Notes under the pieces: generated by a model
Database searches by the model: none
The model's input: only the letters and a program-made list of their open reading frames with translations
What the model was told of the DNA's origin: nothing
Shown here: piece after piece, positions 1-5,057 of the stretch
How positions within the stretch are numbered: the stretch's first letter is position 1
How the letters are laid out: each line of letters starts with the position of its first letter
Program-made: the position numbers and the translations under genes
Source: Oscillospiraceae bacterium
GTDB lineage: Bacteria; Bacillota; Clostridia; Oscillospirales; Ruminococcaceae
Length of the DNA: 64,000 bases
Assembly (NCBI GenBank): GCA_014799395.1
Contig: JAAVID010000015.1
Coordinates: 25,202-89,201 of the forward strand
Reading direction: 5' to 3'

Positions 1-98
1 TTGATATTCGAGATATTGTTTCCCGTAATATCAAGATTTTTCTGCGCGATCTGCAAGGTGCGCTTCTGTGTTTCAAAGCCTAAAAATGTTGGACGCAT
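1..98 (-). CDS. flgK: FlgK, flagellar hook-associated protein 1 (N-terminal fragment)
   Basis: Only the first 32 or so codons lie in the window; the gene runs off the left edge. The protein starts MRPTFLGFETQKRTLQ and continues into ITGNNISNI, the conserved N-terminal helix shared by flagellar rod/hook axial proteins, in the form typical of FlgK, which joins hook to filament. An AGGAGGAT ribosome site sits just upstream of the ATG at 98. It directly follows flgN, its export chaperone, matching the flgM-flgN-flgK order of Gram-positive late flagellar operons. It is therefore probably expressed from the sigma-D promoter at 929-955. Confidence 0.88.
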   Translation of the reverse strand, partial: MRPTFLGFETQKRTLQIAQKNLDITGNNISNI

Positions 99-119
99 CT
101 GTATATCCTCCTGAATGTA

Positions 120-602
120 TTATACCTGTCTGAAAACCTGCGCGGAGGATTGTCCTCCCGCAACCTTTGAGGCGTTTCTGTTGTAGGTCTCGGGCCTTTC
201 GAGAATGCCCGCCCTCGCCACGAACTCTTTCTGATTGTCGAGCTTGCGCTTTACGACCTCCGTCGTCTGCGAATTAAGCTCCGTTATATTGTCGACGAGC
301 TCCACAAGCTGTCTGTACAACATACTCATCTTCGGTCTGTAATCCTCGGGAGCCTCCTCAATTAGCTCACTCAGCTTTTTATCGCCGATCCCCAGCCCCT
401 TGAAAAGCTCCAGCCTCTTATCCTCCAGCGAACGGCTTTTCATCAGATAAGCCTGTTCGTCGTTGAGGGAATCCGTCAGCCACTCGAGGTCGTCCGCGAG
501 TATCTTCGTGTGCTTTTTCATCAGGAAAACGGTAAGTTCCCTGTAAAAATCCACGTCTATCTCGAGACATTTGACCACCGCGTCGGCGGTTCTTTTATCC
601 AT
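120..602 (-). CDS. flgN: FlgN-like flagellar export chaperone
   Basis: The 160-residue protein is predicted to be almost entirely alpha-helical with long amphipathic segments, as in FlgN, the cytoplasmic chaperone that delivers FlgK and FlgL to the flagellar export apparatus. FlgN proteins are poorly conserved, so the call rests on length, helical character and position between a flgM-like gene and flgK. The ATG at 602 lies 4 nt after the upstream stop, with a GGGGTGAG ribosome site inside the end of the flgM-like gene, suggesting translational coupling. The C-terminal tail (about residues 140-160, rich in S, Q, A and G) looks disordered. Confidence 0.75.
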   Translation of the reverse strand: MDKRTADAVVKCLEIDVDFYRELTVFLMKKHTKILADDLEWLTDSLNDEQAYLMKSRSLEDKRLELFKGLGIGDKKLSELIEEAPEDYRPKMSMLYRQLVELVDNITELNSQTTEVVKRKLDNQKEFVARAGILERPETYNRNASKVAGGQSSAQVFRQV

Positions 603-606
603 AATC

Positions 607-873
607 TCACCCCATGAAAATCAGTGCCGCAAGCTCTGCGCTTGTAAGTCCCTGCTCTGCCGTATTCTGCGCTTCAAGAAGCTCCTTTGGAGAAGCGTCG
701 GAGTTTACCTCCTGCGCGATAGCGAGCTTCGCGGCAGCAAGAGTTTTCTCAAACCCGAACTCAACTCTGTCGGTATTATTTTTAGCGGAAACGGCGGCAC
801 TTGTCTTTTTCGGCGACTGTACCTTTGTTGTTTTGTAGGTGGAAATTATACCGTTGATTCCCTTTATCTCCAT
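607..873 (-). CDS. flgM: FlgM-like anti-sigma-D (sigma-28) factor
   Basis: The 88-residue protein has an N-terminus MEIKGINGII followed by a K/T/S-rich disordered stretch and a DRVEF segment, resembling the first half of FlgM. FlgM binds the flagellar sigma factor until the hook is finished. The start at 873 was chosen because an AAAGGAGGC ribosome site precedes it; an upstream in-frame start lacks one. The C-terminal helix is short and ends GLTSAELAALIFMG, without the usual FlgM sigma-binding pattern, so the family call is moderate. A consensus sigma-D promoter upstream and flgN downstream match the arrangement known from Bacillus subtilis, where FlgM limits its own sigma factor. Confidence 0.6.
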   Translation of the reverse strand: MEIKGINGIISTYKTTKVQSPKKTSAAVSAKNNTDRVEFGFEKTLAAAKLAIAQEVNSDASPKELLEAQNTAEQGLTSAELAALIFMG

Positions 874-928
874 AGTGCCTGCCTCCTTTTTAAATTTTAT
901 AAATGGGCGCATTTTCCCCACATATATA

Positions 929-955
929 TTATCGGCAGTAAACCGTAAAACTTTA
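929..955 (-). promoter_or_regulatory. Sigma-D (sigma-28) promoter of the flgM-flgN-flgK operon
   Basis: On the minus strand TAAAGTTT (955-948), an 11-nt spacer and GCCGATAA (936-929) reproduce the full flagellar sigma-D consensus without a mismatch. Transcription would start near 922, about 50 nt before the flgM-like ATG. No competing sigma-A site of similar quality was seen here. Confidence 0.9.
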
Positions 956-1025
956 GCGTTATGCGATAATTTTCGTGTTGTTTGCTACAAAATTTCCTCG
1001 AATTAACGATAAATTTTTGTCATTA

Positions 1026-1054
1026 TTGACAAACTCGTCAAAATATGGTATAAT
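1026..1054 (+). promoter_or_regulatory. Sigma-A promoter of the small hydrophobic peptide (toxin) mRNA
   Basis: TTGACA (1026-1031), a 17-nt spacer and TATAAT (1049-1054) form a perfect sigma-A promoter. Transcription should begin near 1061, giving a leader of about 46 nt. In that leader CCTCTCC (1071-1077) can pair with the ribosome site GGAGGGG (1091-1097), which would mask it. Confidence 0.85.
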
Positions 1055-1106
1055 GTCATTGCCGGACCTTCCTCTCCGAGCAAAACCAAGGGAGGGGGTG
1101 AGTGAT

Positions 1107-1175
1107 ATGGAGATGCTAGTGGTGATACTCAGCTACATAATCGCGGATTTACTCTGCAAGTGGCTGGACGACTAA
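1107..1175 (+). CDS. 22-residue hydrophobic peptide, candidate type I toxin
   Basis: The ORF encodes a peptide starting MEMLVVILSYII and ending CKWLDD: one hydrophobic helix of about 14 residues with a charged, Trp-containing tail, the design of membrane-acting type I toxins such as TxpA and BsrG. A strong GGAGGGGG ribosome site lies 8 nt before the ATG. The mRNA has its own promoter (1026-1054) and terminator (1188-1232), so it is a free-standing gene of about 170 nt. Downstream, on the other strand, an antisense RNA gene shares the terminator and overlaps the mRNA 3' end. Toxicity is inferred from architecture and peptide character only. A non-toxic membrane peptide remains possible. Confidence 0.72.
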   Translation: MEMLVVILSYIIADLLCKWLDD

Positions 1176-1187
1176 TTTAAGGACGGC

Positions 1188-1232
1188 AAAAAAAGTCCCT
1201 CGGCTTTCCCAGAGCCGGGGGACGATTTTTTT
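1188..1232. terminator. Bidirectional terminator shared by toxin mRNA and antisense RNA 1
   Basis: An 11-bp stem (1195-1205 with 1213-1223) is flanked by seven A at 1188-1194 and seven T at 1226-1232, so it can stop transcription in both directions. Both RNAs therefore carry this hairpin and are complementary over it. Confidence 0.88.
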
Positions 1233-1274
1233 GCAAGTGATTTGGATTAAAGCTAGTGGTGACTTTCTTTATCC
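1190..1274 (-). ncRNA. Antisense RNA 1, candidate type I antitoxin
   Basis: A perfect sigma-A promoter (1281-1309) should start an RNA near 1274 that ends at the terminator at about 1190, roughly 85 nt. There is no convincing ORF or ribosome site. The 5' end can fold into an 8-bp hairpin (1267-1274 with 1244-1252, one bulged base) whose loop carries UCACCACUAG. With the stem base C this is an 11-nt complement of toxin codons 3-7 (1115-1125). The 3' end overlaps the toxin mRNA terminator. Two-site pairing of this kind is known for TxpA/RatA and BsrG/SR4; the assignment here is inference. Confidence 0.72.
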
Positions 1275-1280
1275 ACCTTT

Positions 1281-1309
1281 ATTATAACACAATAAATCTG
1301 ATTTGTCAA
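1281..1309 (-). promoter_or_regulatory. Sigma-A promoter of antisense RNA 1
   Basis: On the minus strand TTGACA (1309-1304), 17 nt, TATAAT (1286-1281). Confidence 0.88.
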
Positions 1310-1319
1310 GCACTTTCCC

Positions 1320-1400
1320 AAAAAATCCCTCGGCTTTACCGGAACCGAGGGAATTTTTTGTGAACGCTCTGGATCAAAGCTAGTGGTGACTTCTTTATCC
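1320..1400 (-). ncRNA. Antisense RNA 2, second copy of the antitoxin cassette
   Basis: This is a tandem copy of the antisense RNA 1 gene at a spacing of about 126 bp. It has a perfect promoter (1407-1435), the same 5' hairpin (1393-1400 with 1371-1379, one bulged base) presenting the same loop sequence UCACCACUAG, and its own bidirectional-looking terminator (1320-1359). It does not overlap the toxin mRNA, so any pairing with codons 3-7 would be in trans through the loop. Core and loop are nearly identical between the copies while flanking bases differ, which suggests selection on the hairpin. No toxin ORF of its own was found beside it. Confidence 0.68.
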
Positions 1401-1406
1401 ACATTT

Positions 1407-1435
1407 ATTATACCACACCCCAAAAAATTTGTCAA
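1407..1435 (-). promoter_or_regulatory. Sigma-A promoter of antisense RNA 2
   Basis: On the minus strand TTGACA (1435-1430), 17 nt, TATAAT (1412-1407). Confidence 0.88.
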
Positions 1436-1443
1436 CCCCCGTT

Positions 1444-1473
1444 AAAAAACAATCCCCCGACCAACGTCGGGGG
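1444..1473 (-). terminator. Terminator at the end of the pilus/pilin transcript
   Basis: An 8-bp GC stem (1473-1466 with 1461-1454) lies just after the stop of the pilin gene at 1484; on the minus strand it is followed by a T-rich run. It separates the pilus cluster from the toxin-antitoxin locus. Confidence 0.85.
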
Positions 1474-1483
1474 AAAATCTTCA

Positions 1484-2323
1484 TTACGGTGCGGGCGTTG
1501 CCGTCGGTGTGCGGCTGAGGTACGTTCCCTCGTCGCCGATCGTTTTGCCTGCCGTGTACGGCGAGAACACACCTATTATTAGGCTGTCCTTGGTAAAGCA
1601 GTGCTGGTGGAAGAACAGGTGCTGGGTCTCGTAGTCGCCCCAGCCGCCTCCGCCGAAGATAGGCAGACGGGTCTTGGAGTAAGACGACATCGCTACCTTA
1701 ACGGGATTTACATACTCCGCGGGATTAGGTCCGACCGCAGGCGGAGCTGTGTAGTTCACCTTTATGTAGTAGTAGCCCTCGTGAATATCAAGCCTTGTCT
1801 CAAGGTCGTTCTTAAAAGCAGTGCCGAAAATCGTATCCTTTGTGTCCTCTCCGCGCTTTAAAAGCGTCTGGAACGCGGTGTTATCCGAATCGGGAGCGGC
1901 AGCCGCAACATTGACCTCCGTAATTATGCCCTTTTCGGCGCACACTTCGATATATAGATCGGTATCCTTGGGCAGGTCGGAAACGGTTATCGTTCCGGGA
2001 GTACACGGGAAATTACCGCCCGCTTTTTTATAAAATCGAACGCACTCGGAATATGTCTTTGAGCTGTCCTTTTCCGCCTCGTTGCCCTCGTTTTTCAGCC
2101 CGAGGTTGAGCGGAGCTTCGGTCAGCGAATACTTCGTGAAAATAGACTGCGCCACATTGTACATATCGCGCGCCGCCGAGCAAGCCTCGTCCACAGCCGC
2201 CTTTCTCGTATTGAGACCCGGAAGTATCATCGCGGCGAGAATGGCGATTATCGCGATGACCACGATAAGCTCTATCATAGTAAAACCGCGCTTGGCTTTA
2301 AAAATTTGAAGTCGTTTTATCAT
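1484..2323 (-). CDS. Type IV pilin-like protein (class III signal peptide), 279 aa
   Basis: The N-terminus is a short basic leader (MIKRLQIFKAKRG), then FTMIELIVVIAIIAILAA: the G|F-x-x-x-E prepilin peptidase site with Glu5 of the mature protein and the long hydrophobic assembly helix. The start at 2323 is set by AAGGAGGTT; a longer frame has no such site. At about 265 mature residues it is longer than a usual major pilin. Its globular part is unrecognised and ends in a T/P/A tail. It is last in a three-pilin group downstream of pilT. A minor or specialised pilin is likely. Confidence 0.85.
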   Translation of the reverse strand: MIKRLQIFKAKRGFTMIELIVVIAIIAILAAMILPGLNTRKAAVDEACSAARDMYNVAQSIFTKYSLTEAPLNLGLKNEGNEAEKDSSKTYSECVRFYKKAGGNFPCTPGTITVSDLPKDTDLYIEVCAEKGIITEVNVAAAAPDSDNTAFQTLLKRGEDTKDTIFGTAFKNDLETRLDIHEGYYYIKVNYTAPPAVGPNPAEYVNPVKVAMSSYSKTRLPIFGGGGWGDYETQHLFFHQHCFTKDSLIIGVFSPYTAGKTIGDEGTYLSRTPTATPAP

Positions 2324-2410
2324 AAAAACCTCCTTGAAGTCAAAGCTCTTGTTTTTACACATTCGAGAATTATGCACAAACAAAAGTTTTGATTTTAAAA
2401 TAACACTAAT

Positions 2411-2440
2411 TCCCCGACAGTGCAGAGCACTGCCGAGGAA
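2411..2440 (-). terminator. Hairpin between the two pilin genes (terminator or processing site)
   Basis: A strong stem (2440-2429 with 2422-2411, loop of about 6 nt) follows the 2479 gene. The downstream run is only loosely T-rich, so it may be a leaky terminator or an mRNA-stabilising hairpin that makes the first pilin more abundant than the second. Confidence 0.55.
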
Positions 2441-2478
2441 AATGTGTTTAATTTGCTTTTAAGCCGTTAGCCTAAAAA

Positions 2479-2985
2479 TTAGCCTGTAACATCTACCTGA
2501 CCAGCGGTTGCGGCACCCTCATTGTGAGGAGGATTGGACTCGCCAGCCTTTGCAGCGCCCTGAGTACCGTTAGTGCTGTCCCACAGAGCGGTGAAAGCAC
2601 CCTCGGTGTAAACTACCTTTGTAACCTCACCGTTGGTAAGGGTGATAGCAGCACCCTTAGTGCTGTTAGCAGCGCCGATCTCGGGAACCTGAGACAGAAT
2701 GTATGCGGACATTGTCTGTGCGCCCTTGCCGTCATCCATATCAACAGTAGTGGTAGATGTGCAAGCCTGACCGGTCTTGGACATTACCTGAGCAGCAAAT
2801 GTCTTTGCAGCACTCTGGATAGACTGGCAGGTGCTCTCTGCGGATCTCTTACGAGCGCTCTCGATTACACCGGACAGAGTAGGAATAAGGATCGCAGCAA
2901 GTACGCCGATGATAGCGATAACTACGATCAACTCAACGAGCGTGAAGCCCTTTTTGGCTCTCAGAGCCTGAAGTTTCTTTATCAT
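2479..2985 (-). CDS. pilA: Probable major type IV pilin (PilA-like), 168 aa
   Basis: It carries a leader MIKKLQALRAKKG then FTLVELIVVIAIIGVLAA, the canonical type IV prepilin cleavage and assembly sequence with Glu5. At about 155 mature residues it is of normal pilin size. The globular part is rich in T, S, A and G, with two Cys at about residues 54 and 73 that could form a disulfide. It has its own sigma-A promoter (3235-3263), a long leader and a GGAGGT ribosome site, features expected of the most highly expressed pilin. The symbol is by analogy. PilA is the fibre subunit for adhesion and, with PilT, twitching. Confidence 0.85.
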   Translation of the reverse strand: MIKKLQALRAKKGFTLVELIVVIAIIGVLAAILIPTLSGVIESARKRSAESTCQSIQSAAKTFAAQVMSKTGQACTSTTTVDMDDGKGAQTMSAYILSQVPEIGAANSTKGAAITLTNGEVTKVVYTEGAFTALWDSTNGTQGAAKAGESNPPHNEGAATAGQVDVTG

Positions 2986-3228
2986 AGTAAAGACCTCCTG
3001 TGAAAAAATTTTTTATGTATAACCCCGACGGGGCTATATCCGTGAAATACATCCCGACCGCGTCGGGCTAACCTCCGCAGCGGCAGCGCCGCAAATCGAA
3101 AGGCAAAATGTATTGAACAGGTCATTTTTTATGATACACTTCTTTTTAAAGTGTACATATTAAATTGTCAAAAGAACTGACAGCCGTGTAAACGTTTTCG
3201 CGTTTCCGTATTTCGTTTCCCTTGCTGT
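2986..3228 (-). promoter_or_regulatory. Long structured 5' leader of the major pilin mRNA
   Basis: About 240 nt separate the predicted start site (near 3228) from the pilin ATG. The leader holds several possible hairpins, including CCCGAC/GTCGGG and CCCCG/CGGGG in the last 110 nt, then six A and six T directly before the ribosome site. No known riboswitch consensus, including both c-di-GMP classes, was recognised. The whole 2986-3354 gap contains no convincing gene. Confidence 0.5.
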
Positions 3229-3234
3229 AATCTT

Positions 3235-3263
3235 ATTATATTACAACCTCAAAAAAATTGCAA
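3235..3263 (-). promoter_or_regulatory. Promoter of the major pilin gene
   Basis: On the minus strand TTGCAA (3263-3258), 17 nt, TATAAT (3240-3235). It lies downstream of the 3355 pilin gene, so it gives the 2479 pilin independent expression. Confidence 0.7.
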
Positions 3264-3354
3264 TAGGTTTTTTTAAAAAAACCCGAAAAACATATCATTT
3301 TTGTGAAAACTTATTCATTTTGGTAATATTTTTTGTTTATAATCACCAAAAAAA

Positions 3355-3930
3355 TTACTTGTTTTGCGGATATGTACCGATAATTCGTCCGCTCGGAGAC
3401 TTATTGCTCCAGCCGTCGAAATTCGGCAGACCGTTTACTATCGTCGGCAGCTCCGAAGCCACCTCGGCTGTGCCCGGCGCATACGCCGCAAACCGCGCAA
3501 AGCCGTCGCTAAGCACCACATATATCGAAGCGTCTCCGATACCCGCCAGATTTTTCGCAAGCTCCGCCAGCAGCATACTCTCGCCGCTCGCTTCGTTGGG
3601 CGAGCCGCTGTAGATCGCGCCCACGCCCCACGAAAAGCCGCCGCCCGAAAGCCCCGAAAGCGCGCTGCCCGTCCACGTATTCCCGCTCACCGTAACAGTG
3701 AAAACGGCGTCGCTAAGCTGAGTTATCTGATTAGTCGACATAAACACGTCAATAACCTTGACTATATTTGTAGCGTTGCTGTTCGCGGAGGTTATCCTCG
3801 CGGAAGCGACCGTATTCATCAGCAGCGGCACAAGCACCATTGCAAGTATGCCGATGACCGCAATAACAACAACAAGTTCAACTATCGTAAATCCGCGTTT
3901 TGCCTTAAGCATTTGAATTCGCTTTATCAT
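3355..3930 (-). CDS. Type IV pilin-like protein, 191 aa
   Basis: The leader MIKRIQMLKAKRG is followed by FTIVELVVVIAVIGILA, a prepilin peptidase site with Glu5 and an assembly helix. The ATG at 3930 was preferred over an in-frame GTG at 3939, which lies within the ribosome site GAGGTGG. The C-terminal domain is rich in G, S and A and is not recognised. It follows pilT by about 30 nt and probably shares its transcript, unlike the major pilin, which has its own promoter. A minor pilin is likely. Confidence 0.83.
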   Translation of the reverse strand: MIKRIQMLKAKRGFTIVELVVVIAVIGILAMVLVPLLMNTVASARITSANSNATNIVKVIDVFMSTNQITQLSDAVFTVTVSGNTWTGSALSGLSGGGFSWGVGAIYSGSPNEASGESMLLAELAKNLAGIGDASIYVVLSDGFARFAAYAPGTAEVASELPTIVNGLPNFDGWSNKSPSGRIIGTYPQNK

Positions 3931-3960
3931 GCGATCCACCTCTTTTCAACCAACCGATCA

Positions 3961-5046
3961 TCAACCGCCCATTTCGAGGAAGCGCTTGTACTCCGTAATG
4001 TCCTGGCAGCGGTTTCTCGCGATAGCGTCGTCCACCTTGCCCATACGAACCAGACGAGCCAAGTCCTGGTCGAGCGTAAACATTCCGTTCTTCTTTCCCG
4101 TTGCGATAGCCGTCGGCACCTGGAATATCTTGCCCTCGCGTATCATAGCGCGGATAGCGTCGGTCGCGCAGAGTATCTCCAGCGCCGCGCATCTGCCCTT
4201 GCCGTCCGAGGTCGGCACAAGCGTCTGCGAAACGATACCGACGATATTTCCCGACAGCTGCGAGCGTATCTGCCCCTGCGAGTGCGGGGGATAAACGTCG
4301 ATAATACGGTCGATAGTCTCCGCCGCGCCCGTCGTATGCAAGGTCGAGAGAACCAAGTGACCCGTTTCCGCCGCTGTTACAGCCGCGTTTATCGTCTCAA
4401 AGTCACGCATTTCTCCTACGAGGATAACGTCGGGGTCCTCACGGAGAGCCGCACGAAGCGAACCCGCGAACGAGTCCACGTCCTGCCCTATCTCACGCTG
4501 ATTTACCATCGACTGCTTGTGAGTGTGAACATACTCGATAGGGTCCTCTATCGTGATTATATGGCAGTTCTTCTGGCGGTTGATGTGGTCTATCATCGCC
4601 GCCAAAGTCGTCGATTTACCCGAGCCCGTAGGTCCGGTTACAAGCACCAGTCCGCGCGGCGCGAGAGCGAACTCTCCGAGCGTTGCGGGGAGGTTAAGGT
4701 CTGACAAAGTAGGAATATCATCGCGCAGCAAACGGATGGCCACCGCGTGATAGCCGCGCTGTCTGTACACGTTTACTCTGTGACGGAAGCCCGTTGCCGA
4801 GGTATACGAAAAGTCGGTATCCAACCCCTTGGAGATCTGGGACTTATGCTTTATCGAGGTTATCTGGTTGATTATATTTACAATGATAGGCTCGGTGCAG
4901 TCGGGATACCCCGAGAGCTTTCTGATAGAGCCGTGCAGACGGACGATAGGCGGCAGACCCGCGGTAAAATGCAAGTCCGAGCACCCGAGGTCGCGCGCTT
5001 CTTCCAGTATGCGGTTGATGTCCATTATGTTGTTTGTATGTTCCAT
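3961..5046 (-). CDS. pilT: PilT, pilus retraction ATPase
   Basis: The 361-residue cytoplasmic hexameric ATPase that depolymerises pili for twitching. Motifs in order: Walker A GPTGSGKS (138-145), Asp box around IEDPIEYVH (166-174), Walker B DPDVILVGEMRD (204-215), His box GHLVLSTLHT (229-238), and AIRAMIRE at about 300, close to the AIRNLIRE motif that separates PilT from PilB. Length is normal for PilT. It sits 11 nt after pilB. Its presence predicts retractable pili, not just a pseudopilus secretion machine. Confidence 0.96.
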   Translation of the reverse strand: MEHTNNIMDINRILEEARDLGCSDLHFTAGLPPIVRLHGSIRKLSGYPDCTEPIIVNIINQITSIKHKSQISKGLDTDFSYTSATGFRHRVNVYRQRGYHAVAIRLLRDDIPTLSDLNLPATLGEFALAPRGLVLVTGPTGSGKSTTLAAMIDHINRQKNCHIITIEDPIEYVHTHKQSMVNQREIGQDVDSFAGSLRAALREDPDVILVGEMRDFETINAAVTAAETGHLVLSTLHTTGAAETIDRIIDVYPPHSQGQIRSQLSGNIVGIVSQTLVPTSDGKGRCAALEILCATDAIRAMIREGKIFQVPTAIATGKKNGMFTLDQDLARLVRMGKVDDAIARNRCQDITEYKRFLEMGG

Positions 5047-5057
5047 TATATTCCCCT

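Noticed and set aside
1253-1435. A 60-codon minus-strand frame with an internal similarity (VDKE twice)
   Set aside because: The similarity is the two antisense RNA cassettes read as protein. The frame covers two promoters and a terminator and has no ribosome site.
2986-3228. A cyclic di-GMP riboswitch in the pilin leader, as known in Clostridioides difficile pili
   Set aside because: Neither the class I (GEMM) nor the class II conserved core was found on reading the leader.
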